Source of the DNA: Bedellia somnulentella
Lineage: Eukaryota > Arthropoda > Insecta > Lepidoptera > Bedelliidae
Reading direction: 5' to 3'
Assembly (NCBI GenBank): GCA_963576735.1
Contig: OY755175.1
Location: 17,500,401 to 17,564,400, forward strand
Length of the DNA stretch: 64,000 nt
Shown here: piece after piece, positions 23,100 through 33,821 of the stretch
Numbering within the stretch: the stretch's first letter is position 1
How the letters are laid out: every line of letters starts with the position of its first letter
Position numbers and translations under genes: made by a program
The notes under the pieces: model-generated
Databases searched by the model: none
What the model was told of the DNA's origin: nothing
Seen by the model: only the letters and a program-made list of their open reading frames with translations

Positions 23100-26000
23100 T
23101 GCACTTATTGTTGCATTTTAGCTAGTAATAAATTGGTTCTTTGTCAACAACGTCTACCCGGAAATATTTGAGTAGCTCGAAGAGCCGGAGTTAGCCTCTT
23201 ATTGTGATATCGGAGTCAGTCCATGATGACATGTTTGATTAAGACATTTTAATGATAAAAGTACGTTTGTTTTTTTACTTGATTCGACTTAGCTCATTAT
23301 GATTATCTATTTTGTTTTATTTTTTAAATTGACATTTTATTATAAGCTGTACTTTTTAAGTAAGGTTTTTTTTGTATTCATTGTTATTTGTATTTTACTT
23401 AATGATAGATTTTAATTGACTTTATTATTATTTCTAATGTGTAATAGTTATGGATGTTTCTAGGGCCGCTTGCCCTTTTTGCCCCGGTTCCTCAAGGCAA
23501 TTTGTTATTCCTCGCGGGTTAAATGTTCATATTAGTAGGATTCATAACGGTTGCCCAATACAGCCGTCACAAGTGGCTTTACCTACTAGAGCTGATATTA
23601 ATACTGATTCTCTAACGTTTGGTGACTTAGCTTTGTTAAGAAAAAGGGTACGGGTCTTAAAACATATCCCTAAGGGCGCGAGGCACTTGGCGGCCGGTAA
23701 ACTTTCGGAGTTGATTGAGAGGTGCGTTCAGTCAAACAATAATGAAGACTGGTTCAATTTAATGACTTTTTCGTATTCAGGTCTTAGGGTTCCTTCGTCT
23801 GAAGATAGAAACTCATCTCTTACCTCCAAAGTAAAAAATAATTTATCAGCTGGTAATTTGACGGGGTTACTTTTGTCAAATTCAACACCTCGAACAGGGT
23901 CATCTAATCAGAGTCGTTTTTACAGGACAGTCGAAGATAAGGTGCACAATGGTGACTTGAGTGGTGCTGTACGCATTTTGTTATCTGACAATTCGTTGGC
24001 AGAGGAAAATAATGAAACGTTATTGGCCTTACGTGATAAACATCCGGCCCCTAGTCACAATTTGATTTTCCCTTCTGAACCGAATAGTTCGAGTGAATTT
24101 TTGACTGTGGACACGGCTTCCGTTGCTAAAGTTATAGGATCTTTTAATAGTGGTTCGGCAGCGGGTTTGGACGGGATTCGCCCGGAAATGCTTAAAGAGT
24201 TAACATCGGTGGGAGCGGGAGAAAACGGTGCAGTACTTTTGCGCTCCCTTTGCAGTTTAGCAAATTTTATGTTAAAGGGCATGGTAAATAGGGAAGTCTG
24301 TCCTTTTTTTTACGGTGCTTCGCTTTGTGCTCTGAAAAAAAGGATGGTGGTATTCGTCCGATTGCTGTTAGTAGTGTGCTTCGTCGTCTAGTCGCTAAAC
24401 TGGGTTGTAGTGCTGTTCGTAACACAACTGCTTCACTTTTGCAACCTCGACAAGTGGGCTTTGGCATTCCGTTGGGATGTGAAGCTGCTATTCATGCTAC
24501 AAGGTCTTTCGTTTTTTCAAGAAGTGGTACAGATGACGTGATTTTGAAAGTCGATTTAAAAAATGCTTTTAATACTGTTGAACGGGATATTGTTTTGCAC
24601 ATGGTAAAGGAAAAAGTTCCATCTCTTTACCCTTTTCTGCACCAATGTTACTCGAGACCTAGCAACTTATTTTTCGGTGACAACCTGGTGAAGTCGGAGG
24701 TGGGAGTGCAACAGGGGGATCCTTTGGGCCCTATGCTTTTTAGTCTTGCGATCCATGATGTGATCTCTTCTTTAAGTTCTTCTCTTAATGTTTGGTATCT
24801 CGATGACGGTATTATTGGTGGCAGCCTGGACTCCGTGATGAATGACATTGTTGTGCTAATACAAGCTTTTGATCGTTTAGGTTTGCATTTGAATTTTGGG
24901 AAATGTGAGTTGTTGCCTTGTTCTGCACAAGCTTCTCAAGAGGTTCACTCGAGTATCAACGCCCTTATACCTGGTGTACAAGTTTTGGACAAATCGAATT
25001 TTACTCTTCTAGGTGCTCCAATCTTTTCAGAGGGTGTACCGGGTGTTATTCTTTCGAAAATAAATATTTTGGCAGACACGAAACAACATTTAAAACAGCT
25101 TTCTGCTCATGTAGCTTTGACAATTTTGCGTAGTTGCCTATCTATTCCTCGACTAACTTACACTCTTCGTACCGCTCCAGTCTGGCTTCATGTTGAATTA
25201 TCGCAGAGATATGACGACACCCTTCGAGTATTGCTCGAACATGTTTTAAATATAGAGCTATCAGACTTTCAGTGGCGTCAGGCTGCTTTGCCAATCAGAC
25301 ATGGAGGTTTGGGTATTCGCTGTCTTCGAGACACAGGATTGCCGGCTTTTTTGGCTTCCTCGCGTGGGGTTTTGGATCTAGTCACTACCATATTATGTAT
25401 TAATGGTGATGGATTCCGGATTCCTTTTGCTGAGGAGGCTTTAAGAATTTGGCGTGTTCGATGTCCAAACAGTGATTTGCCAGAGCAGCCTAGTCGGCAG
25501 CGTGCTTGGGACGAGGAGCTTTGTCAGGTTGCATTGCAGGATATGGTGGAGCAATGTTCTGGTGCAGAGTTGGCACGTCTTAGGGCTGTGTCTCATCTAG
25601 ACTCTGGTTGTTGGCTGTATGCTTTACCCTCTCCGCAGCTTGGGACCCTATTGGACAACAATTCTCTGCGGATTGCAGTGGCACTTCGCTTAGGATGCAA
25701 CATTTGTCAACCACATCGCTGTGTCTGTGGGGCGCAGGTGGATTCTTTGGGTCGACATGGGCTTCATTGTGTCCGTAGTGCAGGCAGAATCTCACGGCAC
25801 CAGTCTATAAATGATATCATTCGCAGAGCTCTCATTTCTGCTGACATCCCTGCAGTTCTCGAGCCTCTGGGATTATTCAGGAGTGACGGTAAGCGCCCGG
25901 ATGGTTTGACCTTGGTTCCGTGGGAGAGAGGTCGTTGTCTGATTTGGGATGCCACTTGCGTCTGCACATTTGCACCTTCCCATGTAGGATCTACCTCTGC

Positions 26001-26413
26001 AGCTCCGGGGGCGGCTGCTGAAACGGCTGCAAGACATAAGCTTTCTAAATATAGTCAGCTTATGTCTTCTTTTTTCTTTGTGCCTCTCGCTGTAGAAACT
26101 ACCGGAGTTTGGGGTTTGGAGGGGAAATCTTTTATAAAAGAGATAGGTCGTCGCCTGAGGAACCGTGGCTGGGACTACCGTTCTGGGGCATTTTTGATGC
26201 AGAGGATCTCCCTAGCTGTTCAGCGGGGTAACGCTGCCAGCGTAATGGGGACCTTTGGGTCGGATATGTCTCGGAGCGGTTTGTTTAATTGACCTTTTTT
26301 TTTTTATTATTATATTTGTTTAATTTTTTTGATAAATTATTTTTAGTTTTAAGTTAGTTGTAAGGTTCCTTTGTCTAATGTTATATGATATGTTCTTGAA
26401 TAATAAATAAAAT
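23100..26413 (+). mobile_element. R2-superfamily non-LTR retrotransposon
   Basis: Whole element around the polyprotein. The 3' end is set near 26413 ('gaataataaataaaa') because a truncated reverse copy at 14053-14092 ends at the same place. The 5' end is unclear: the left boundary given is approximate, and the 5' UTR may have been split by the LTR element at 14523-22914. It lies in the AK intron between exons 2 and 3, antisense. Confidence 0.7.
23450..26292 (+). pseudogene. R2-type LINE polyprotein (C2H2, RT, restriction-like endonuclease), one frameshift
   Basis: Two overlapping frames (23450-24391 and 24325-26292) form one protein. The N-terminus has a C2H2 finger (CPFC...HISRIH), as in R2-type proteins. 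The RT keeps VQQGDPLGPMLFSLAIHD and the catalytic YLDDG. The C-terminus has a CCHC-like knuckle (CVCGAQVDSLGRHGLHC), then KRPDG...LIWDATC, the PD-(D/E)XK restriction-like endonuclease. A run of seven A (24335-24341) breaks the frame: KKDGGIRPIAV needs one more A. It could be a real deletion, an assembly error in a homopolymer, or less likely frameshifting. Otherwise the frame is open to the stop, so the insertion is young. Clade (R2, R4/Dong or HERO) is unresolved. Confidence 0.88.
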
Positions 26414-26595
26414 TACAGGATTATTTAAAAATAAAGATGATTTCCTCCTTCGGAATTGGTATTGGGCTAATAAAACGGTATAAGTGGTTGTAATTTCCCA
26501 ATAAGGTAAGGCTCGAGCAACTCAGGGTTTGAAAAAAGGTTTGTAATGGAAGTTGAACATAAGTAAAGGGAATAAATAAAGGAAAGAAAAATTTC

Positions 26596-26666
26596 GACAC
26601 AGGCGGGAATCGAACCCGCAACCTCGGGTATACGCCCCGACGCTCTGCCAACTGAGCCACCGTGTC
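26596..26666 (-). tRNA. tRNA-like unit, left arm of head-to-head pair
   Basis: 71 nt that fold as a full cloverleaf: acceptor GACACGG/CTGTGTC, D-stem GCTC/GAGC, anticodon stem TCGGG/CCCGA with loop GCGTATA (GTA at anticodon positions, but C instead of U at position 33), T-stem GCGGG/CCCGC. The A box (tggctcagttgg) and B box (ggttcgattcc) are intact. It belongs to a repeated family (see 44 kb), so it is probably a tRNA-derived repeat rather than a host tRNA-Tyr. Confidence 0.45.
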
Positions 26667-26801
26667 AATTGGCTGCCAGTGCAAAATTACTAGTTTTAGT
26701 TAAATTCGCACTTAGTTAAAATTCGGAGGTAGGAAACGTAAACACTACTTAAACTTGTAAAAGAAATAAAGGATAGAAGAATTTCGCACTGGCAGCCAAT
26801 T

Positions 26802-26872
26802 GACACGGTGGCTCAGTTGGCAGAGCGTCGGGGCGTATACCCGAGGTCGCGGGTTCGATTCCCGCCTGTGTC
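26802..26872 (+). tRNA. tRNA-like unit, right arm of head-to-head pair
   Basis: Same 71-nt cloverleaf as 26596-26666 on the other strand, with two changes of the T-arm region. The two units diverge from a shared inverted sequence (ccaattgac.. / cagccaattg), 135 bp apart, and both are followed outward by 'aaatttttctttcc'-like text. Confidence 0.45.
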
Positions 26873-26899
26873 GTAATTTTTCTTTCCTTTATTTATTCT

Positions 26900-28310
26900 T
26901 TATTTACTAGTAATAATCCCCACATGAGGTTTTCATGAACAAAAAAAAAGATTTAAATAAGTAAAGGGGCCAGTTTGTTGGCTTTAAAATAGCTGAGTCC
27001 ATATCAAACAATCCATCTTGGATCCAGCAATCCTTTATTTTGATTCGTGAAGCGTGGGTCGCGCATATGCAATCAACGCATTTTTTTTGCGGTCGGAAAC
27101 TCTTAACTAGCTACGACATCATAAGCGTAGCGCCTCTTTTATCTATCATGACAGCAGCCAAGACTAACAGCGAAGTTTATACGTGCCCTCCGAAACACGG
27201 AGGGTTCTTATTATATTACTACGCTAAAAATTCAATTGATGATGTCATTTTAATAGCTTTATTCTAATCATTAACAACACTTTTTTACGTACAGTTTCTC
27301 GTCTAACTCTGTTAAGCTTTTTGTATCAGATTTTACGTGTGTACAATATAGTGCATTCGATGTCGGATGCCAGTTTAAGTGATTTTAGTTTCACTGTTTA
27401 ATTGTAAAACTTCCATGGTGTTCTCGCATAAGCATAAAATTACGAATTACAACAAAATACTCTGTTAAGGTGAGGCTCGCGCCACTCTATTGGGACATTA
27501 CTGATAGAGAGTTAAATAAATAATTAGAAAAATAACTCTAATTATTTGCTGAGTCAGCGAGGTTTTCTTGTGCGAAGACAAAATTGTATGTGTGCTACAA
27601 GTATTATTTGTTTGTTTAATATTGGATCAATAAAAACAGTTTTTTATTGTTTGATAGATCGATATAATTTTAACAATCTTAGGCATGATTGAATTTTGAT
27701 TTACCTTCTTTCTTTCATTTATCACAACAGGAATATGAAAAATGTTTTATTTATATACTTTTGTGCCTGTATAGGGAAATAAGTTGAATAAGTACTATCA
27801 ATTTAAAACACGGTAAACGCAGTGTAAGGTGATTAGGTCAAGGTTCAGTTCCAATTCCCCTCCGAAAGTAACCAATGATAAATGATTATTTTTATGTGCG
27901 TGTTTTTTACATAGTCATTCCCCAATTAGGTATCATTTACCACCGAAATTTCTTTCAACGAAATAGTACGAAAAATGCAGCATTAAGGAAGTTCTTTAAC
28001 AAGTGGTTATTATTAATCTGAAGTTTCCTATATTCGCGGCAATATATCCCAAGAAAGGGTAACCAGACAAAGTGGGAAAAGGATTGGAAAATAAAAGATG
28101 TTCGATGGAGGGTTTCCACCTGAATTTCCCATCAATAACTTAATAAATTCCGGAACCCTAAATCTCTTACAGCCACGGTGCAATGAAATACACTCCTAGA
28201 AAAACACTATATTTCGTTAAAGAAGCTTGTTTCTCAATAGATTTTATAAATTAAGTTCTTATGTTTATCTCGCTATAAGATGAATATACCTATGTTATAA
28301 TAACATAACA
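26900..28310. other. AK intron, non-coding
   Basis: AT-rich. The first ~45 bases belong to the tRNA-like repeat (ccccacatgaggtttt, also at 44 kb reversed). A 75-codon ORF at 27040-27267 has no recognised motif and no support as a gene. Confidence 0.55.
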
Positions 28311-28311
28311 T

Positions 28312-28674
28312 AAACATAAACGTTCACGCCAAATATCCCCGAAGGGGTTGGCAGAGGTACTAATACTTCTGAACATCACGTGACTTTGTCACCTAGTGTT
28401 CAGAGTACCCACGTTTTGCATGGACAGTGTACTCACGTGATAGGGGGCAGGCCTATCGCCGTTTTGTACGAATACACTGTCACATGACTAAGTACAACTC
28501 AGCCATGTGGGTTTCCTCACGATGTTTTCCCTCACCGTTAACAACCATGATAAATTAACCACACATATGGCTTTAGAAAAGACAAATTGGTGTAGGCCCG
28601 ACCCAGGATTTGAACACTAGTCGTTTGCACGTTAACCGAGTGTTCTACCCACTGGGCTATCACGGTTGCCCTAT
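28312..28674 (-). repeat. SINE family B (tRNA-derived), full-length
   Basis: Reversed, it starts with a tRNA-like head (tagcccagtgggtag, B box gttcaaatcctgg), then a conserved body (acaccaatttgtctttt ... ccccttcggggatat) and a (ttatg)n tail. Other copies: 31.64, 33.99, 41.95, 62.28 and 63.59 kb. Confidence 0.85.
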
Positions 28675-28689
28675 GTTATGTAATGTTAA

Positions 28690-28770
28690 TTTAAACGAAG
28701 CTAGAGAGGTTTGCCAGGATCGTACGGAGTGGCGATCGATAGTCTCTGCCTACCCTAATGGGAACTAATA
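28690..28770 (+). mobile_element. RTE LINE 3' tail fragment
   Basis: Plus-strand 'aaacgaagctagagaggtt' to 'ccctaatgggaact', the end of the RTE ORF and 3' tail; severely 5'-truncated. Confidence 0.7.
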
Positions 28771-29221
28771 GCGTGTAATGTTTATCTCGATTTAGTAACC
28801 AAACATACGATGGTATTATGCATTTGCCATAGTATTATGCCTTGTATTTAATTCCTATTATTTTTAAATACAGGTTCATTGTATTTCACATAGAATATAG
28901 GAAAGCATTCACGTTTTTGTAATTTAAACGCAGAAAGGTTAATAATATTAAATTTTCAAGGTCAGTGAAACAATAGATTTGCAAATAAGAAAAAAGTCTT
29001 TCATTATGACTAACTAATTGCGATAAGTAGTTTTATTGCTGTATTGCTCTTTGAATAGCCAGTTTTCTTTCATCATTGCCTTTATGCAAAATTTCAATAG
29101 AACTGCTCATTATATGGTATATTTTTTTTTTAAATATACTCTTCTAATTAGTAGCTTTTCAGATTCGATAAACTTAAAATTATAAGTTCGAAACCATGGC
29201 AGATAAAATACTTTAATACAC

Positions 29222-29440
29222 TAGCTGACCAGGCAAACGTTTCAAGATTTTTTATAGTCTATAAAATAAAAATAAAATGTTTGGGGTGGATAACCCTTAT
29301 CACTTAGGAGTATGAAAAATAGTTATTCTCAGACCCACCGAATGTATATGCAAAATTTCATTTAAATCGATTCAGCTGTTTCGGAGGAGTTTGGTGACAA
29401 AGATTGTGACGCGTGAATTTTATACGTTAGATTAAACACC
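29222..29440. mobile_element. Lepidopteran Helitron-like short element
   Basis: 'ctagctgaccaggcaaacg' to '...atttaaatcgattcagct...tatacgttagatt' follows a pattern common in lepidopteran non-autonomous elements. No coding content. Confidence 0.5.
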
Positions 29441-29706
29441 GGCTAATATCTCACTAATTGGTACTCTAAGCCGATCTTAAAAGTTCTTAGCTTATTAAAG
29501 TAAACATTGATTATTTATTTCCTATGTAAAAGGAAGTGAGAGATTTAAAATGTAAGGTCGAAACAAGAAACATATTATTCAAAGTGAAACAAACTAAATT
29601 AAATTTGACTCAACTCTTGTTTTGCGAAGTATTTATAAAAAGAAGAAATTTTCATATTTAATTACATACAAATATAATATAGTTTTGCACTGCTTGGTTG
29701 ATTTAC

Positions 29707-29808
29707 CTTAGGTGTAAGGATTTTCTTTGGCTCCGTGTGAACTGGCTCCGGTGGTGGTATGGACACGGCTGGTAACGTTGGTACCTCCTCTGCAGGCTTT
29801 CTTGGCAT
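29707..29808 (-). CDS. AK5-like gene, exon 2 (interdomain linker)
   Basis: The exon is 102 nt, 34 codons, phase 0 at both ends, with acceptor accatag and donor AAG|gtaaat. It encodes MPRKPAEEVPTLPAVSIPPP then EPVHTEPKKILTPK, a Pro-rich, charged linker between the end of the first AK domain (exon 1) and the P-loop exon of the second (exon 3). Starting with ATG, it could also be the first coding exon of a shorter transcript, but phase 0 from exon 1 makes an internal exon just as possible. Codon use is not GC-biased, unlike exons 3-5. No domain recognised. Confidence 0.7.
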
Positions 29809-30077
29809 CTATGGTACATCACATGTTAATAATCATGATAAAAGTAAAACTGGTTTCTTAATAAAACTTATAGAAATCTTTCGCATATAGAGTTTTTAGA
29901 TATAACAGTAGATATTTACTCGCATCATATAGGTTTAGCATCGAAAAAAATGTGCTTTGAATACCAGATGCCAATATGTCAAGTGATTTTCAGATGAAAT
30001 ATATACTTTTATGCCCCATACAAAACCCATGGGAAAAGAAAGCTAGTGTTAATTTAAATTGTGATTATTTCCTTAAT

Positions 30078-30240
30078 TAATTGGATTATTGGGCGATGCG
30101 GTTGGAAACCCATCACCAAAAACCTTTATTTTTACCATCTTTTCCCCACTCAACTACCAAAAGTGGCTTAGGAATTTATAATTCTTTAGCTCTGGCTACC
30201 CCTTCTAGGGAAATATAGCCGTGAGTATATGTATGTTTCT
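30078..30240 (+). repeat. SINE family A, 5'-truncated
   Basis: 'gggcgatgcggttgg' through 'gccgtgagtatatgtatg'; ends in the family tail. Lies between AK exons 1 and 2. Confidence 0.75.
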
Positions 30241-30424
30241 TAATTACCAACCGCCTCTAACTACTCTTGATCACACTTAGCATCATCACCGACACCATAA
30301 CAACCACCAACATTAGGGGTGTCATTTCCTTTACCTGCGGTTGCGGTAAAAATGAAATGGGTACAAAATACCAAACTATTCTTTAATTTAGTATTTTGTT
30401 TGCAGGTTAAATTAAACGATACTT

Positions 30425-30540
30425 CATTTCTACCATCTTGTCCCATACCAACTTCCAAATGTGGCTGAGGAGTTTCTAGCTCTAAAACTCTGGCTACCCC
30501 TTTTTGGGATTTATGGCTGTGAGTATATGTGTGCATGTTA
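30425..30540 (+). repeat. SINE family A, 3' part
   Basis: 'ccaacttccaaatgtggctg' through 'gctgtgagtatatgtgtg'. Adjacent bases 30285-30425 are diverged or unrelated. Confidence 0.6.
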
Positions 30541-30652
30541 AATTAAAATAGTAATAAACATTTTTTTCAGTTAAGAATATATAACGACTGGCTCGATATG
30601 CTGCCCAATACATGTACATCCTTTAAAAGCAAGCTAGCTGTACTAATCTCAC

Positions 30653-30808
30653 CAATGTTTTTGGAGCTGGTTCGAGTCCGACGATTTCCCCAGGAATCCC
30701 GCCAGCGCCCACACCTGCGGTCGTCTGCTCCTCCAGCGCTCCCAGGATCTGCAGGATAGCTGCTCGGAAGTCCTTGTACACCTCCTCGGGATTCCTCTCT
30801 CCGTTTAC
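30653..30808 (-). CDS. AK5-like gene, exon 1 seen here (end of first AK domain)
   Basis: The exon is 156 nt, 52 codons, phase 0 at both ends, with acceptor ccacccgcag and donor TTG|gtgaga. It starts VNGERNPEEVYKDFRAAILQ, the last part of an adenylate kinase fold (family 'vnG..dpeeVf.di...l'), then LGALEEQTTAGVGAGG and a tail to PAPKTL. It is the counterpart of exon 6, which begins VDGDTDTQEV at the same fold position and phase. It must be spliced to further 5' exons encoding the first P-loop and core. None were found from 30.8 to 64 kb, so they may lie beyond the window. Confidence 0.8.
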
Positions 30809-31639
30809 CTGCGGGTGGCAAGATTTTGGTTTCATTGCGTTTGATTAGACAAATTTTAAATATTGTCAATTTCACAATTTTCACAGAACTACGAGTATGT
30901 TGTACAGAATTTTATTATGGGGTAAAGCAACGGATTTGAATTAAGTTTTTTTTTACGAAAAAAGACCTTTTTTAAGTATTATAACAGTTTGAGGAACTTA
31001 ATGCGCAAAAAGTTAAGTTTTTAGTCATACAATATTATTCTTTTTTTTATTCAATGCAGACACAAGATTAAAATGATTTAAGGAGGACCGTACTAACTGA
31101 CCATAAATAGTCTTTGCCTACAGCGCTTGTGGTATAAGAACTCTTAGAATTGCTCTAATTTATAAATCGGAATATTACATTCATGTTTTTTACAACAATA
31201 TTAGTCGTCGATATAATAATTGTGCCCTACAAATACACGTTTTCTCAGTTATTTTGTTGTAGCTAAAAGAAATTAAGAAAAGAAAGAAAGAAAAAGAAAG
31301 AAAAACATTTATTCGCTGCTACACACGTACAAAGGAAAACACAACACAAAAATAAGTATATACAAACACACAGAAAAATAATAATAAAAAGACAATATCA
31401 TACACACTAATTCCAAGATATAAAAGAAAAAAAAAACTATAGCCGTATAACCTGCGTAGTAGCAACGAATTTGGAAGCTGCCTCAGCATTATCGTTGTGA
31501 AGTAAATGAATACCTCACAACACAAATTAATAGAATAGAACAGAATAGAAAACTCTTTATTGCACATCAAAAAAGGAAAAACATATACAAAAAACTAAAT
31601 TTTAATTTTATTTTAATTATAATCTCAACTCAAACTCAA

Positions 31640-31908
31640 ACGATCACGCAGTATATCCCCAAATCACGTCACATTTACACCTGGTGTTCAGAGTACCCAC
31701 GTTTTGCTTGGACAGTGGAGGTAGGCCTATCGCCGTTTTGTAAGAATACACTGTCACATCACGAAGTACCACTTAAGTCATTTGGGTTTCCTCACGATGT
31801 TTTCCCTCACCGATAACAACCATGATAAATTAACCACACATATGACTTTACAAAAGACAAATTGGTGTAGGGCCTACTCAGGATTTTTGTTCTACCCACT
31901 GAGCTAAA
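31640..31908 (-). repeat. SINE family B, head damaged
   Basis: Reversed body from 'acaccaatttgtcttt' to the exterior; tRNA head mostly lost near 31900. Same family as 28312-28674. Confidence 0.75.
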
Positions 31909-32383
31909 TTAATCCTGTTTTGAAAATATTCATAGAAGTTTAGTAGATGTGTAGAAATATTTTTAGAAATGACGGAGATACAAAAAGCAAACTTAAAAAA
32001 AACATTAATTAGTCGAACTGAAAACCTTCTACTTTTTTGTAGTGGGTTGAAAAGACAAGTTTTTTACGGGAAAATTTCTTCTCTAAGTATGCATGCAGAT
32101 TCAAGTTTTTTTTTTACATTGAAAAAGTTCTGTTATTTCAAAGTAGTGTCCGATAAATATGTTTTTTAACACGCTTATATTAGTTTTACCTGTATGTATG
32201 TATGTGACCGACTCCTTTAAACTCGATTTTGACCCACTTTAAACGGACCATTGAACTCAAAATTTGAACACTTATCGAGAATCAGGGACAATATAATAAT
32301 TTCATACCTATGTTCATTACGCTATTCTGATTAGGGTCGCCAGGATTAAACAATTTCAAATAATTCAGTACTAAAAAGTTAAA

Positions 32384-32478
32384 AATAAAATATAGTTTAA
32401 ATAAAAAAACTAAAACACACGCTTTTAAAGCACATCAAACTAAAAAGTGAAAAATAATTCCTAATATAAGCTGAAAAC
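32384..32478 (+). repeat. Left arm of ~95-bp inverted repeat around mariner
   Basis: Reverse complement of 33822-33915 with few differences; inner ends both read ctgaaaac. Belongs to a common repeat that may extend left to ~31960. Confidence 0.8.
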
Positions 32479-32487
32479 TGACATATA

Positions 32488-33786
32488 CGTGGGACACTCA
32501 GAAAATTTTGCGAAAATAAAAAAAAATGTTCTATGGGTAAAAATGTTTTTATTAAATCTTTTCAAAGTACTCTCCACCAGCATCTATACAAAGTTTCATA
32601 CGTCTGAACCAGTTTTCGAAACACTTTTTCCAGTCCGCCGCAGACACCTCATTTACAGCCCGCTGAAACGCTGACAGCGCATCTTCCGGCGATGAAAATT
32701 GTATCCCTTTGAGTTGATTTTTTATTTTAGGGAATAAAAAGAAGTCACACGGTGCCAGGTCAGGGCTGTAAGGAGGGTGACCCAAGAGTTTGACCGGCGT
32801 GCTGTTCAGGAAGTCCGTCGTTTTGAGCGCGGTGTGAGCGGGCGCGTTGTCGTGGTGAAGCAGTAGCCCGCGGAGCCCTGTGTTTGGTCGATTGTTGCTC
32901 ACAACTGAGAAAACTACTGGCAAGCATTTAGTAGTATACCAGTCTGCGTTAATACTTCGTTGATCTTGTAAAGGAATTGACAACGAATAGCCAGTCATAT
33001 TGAAAAAACTTGCGATCAAAATCTTCCCACCGCTTCTAGAACTCTTCACTTTGGTAGGGGTCGCTTCGTTTTGAAATATCCAAACCGTCGACTGGCGCTT
33101 CGTTTCTGAATCGTATTGATAAATCCAGGACTCATCACCTTTAACGATGTCGTAAACACGCCGAGACGAGCCAGCATCAAATTTATTAATCATATCACGA
33201 CACCATTCCACCCGGGCCTGTTTCTGTACCTCGGTGAGGTTGTGTGGCACCCAGCGTGAAACTATCCTCCTCACGTGATGATGTTCGTGTAAAATCTCAT
33301 GAACGCTTCCCGATCCAATCTGCATAATGTGTTGAATCTCTAGATACATTATTCGCCTATTGTCATGAATTAAATTTTTCACTTCCACCACGTTTTCATC
33401 CGTAACAGCCGTTCGAGGGCGACCACTTCTTTCTTTATCCCGCAAAGTTAATCGACCACGCTTGAATTCGTTATACCAACGATACACGGTTGCCTTGGAA
33501 GGCCCTTCATCCATAAACGCCATTTGAAGTCTATCGTATGATTCGTCTGGTTTTAAGTAACATTTGAAATCGTAAAAAATCATAGCGCGAAAATGTTCCC
33601 GGCTCAGATTCATTTTTCAGTAAGACACGACAATTTAAAATAGCTCGTAAAAAATAAAGAGGGAAATTTTAAAATTGGAACGTACCTTTTTTTATTTATA
33701 AAGACTCATATTTTCAGTATACATTACAACCGGCCAGTGTTTCATACATTAAAACCTTTTTTCGCAATACTTTCTGAGTGGCCTGG
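32488..33786 (-). mobile_element. mariner element, ~1.3 kb
   Basis: Length and gene fit a mariner. The ends are imperfect ~28-bp inverted repeats sharing CACTCAGAAA and TTGCGAAAA. The right end is followed by TA (33787-33788). The left end is less clear (tata then c). The single gene fills most of it. It sits between two inverted arms of another repeat. Confidence 0.85.
32552..33613 (-). CDS. mariner transposase, intact frame
   Basis: 353 residues, close to the usual ~345. The N-terminal half has two helix-turn-helix regions (LKPDESYDRLQMAF..., SKATVYRWYNEFKRGR, then RSGRPRTAVTDENV). The catalytic triad is DD34D: D in GDESWIYQYD, D in LLLHHDNAPAHTA, and D in YSPDLAPCDFFLF, with 34 residues between the last two. 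It carries out cut-and-paste transposition at TA sites. The frame has no stop or shift, so the copy is young or still able to act; the imperfect left end may limit that. Not a host gene. Confidence 0.92.
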   Translation of the reverse strand: MNLSREHFRAMIFYDFKCYLKPDESYDRLQMAFMDEGPSKATVYRWYNEFKRGRLTLRDKERSGRPRTAVTDENVVEVKNLIHDNRRIMYLEIQHIMQIGSGSVHEILHEHHHVRRIVSRWVPHNLTEVQKQARVEWCRDMINKFDAGSSRRVYDIVKGDESWIYQYDSETKRQSTVWIFQNEATPTKVKSSRSGGKILIASFFNMTGYSLSIPLQDQRSINADWYTTKCLPVVFSVVSNNRPNTGLRGLLLHHDNAPAHTALKTTDFLNSTPVKLLGHPPYSPDLAPCDFFLFPKIKNQLKGIQFSSPEDALSAFQRAVNEVSAADWKKCFENWFRRMKLCIDAGGEYFEKI

Positions 33787-33821
33787 TACAATAATAACAG
33801 TATTATTTGTTCATTACCGTT

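Noticed and set aside
24055..25967. Minus-strand ORFs under the R2-type LINE
   Set aside because: Shadows of the plus-strand coding sequence.
23450..26292. Host zinc-finger gene with RT-like part
   Set aside because: Domain order, YLDDG and the restriction-like endonuclease are those of an R2-type retrotransposon.
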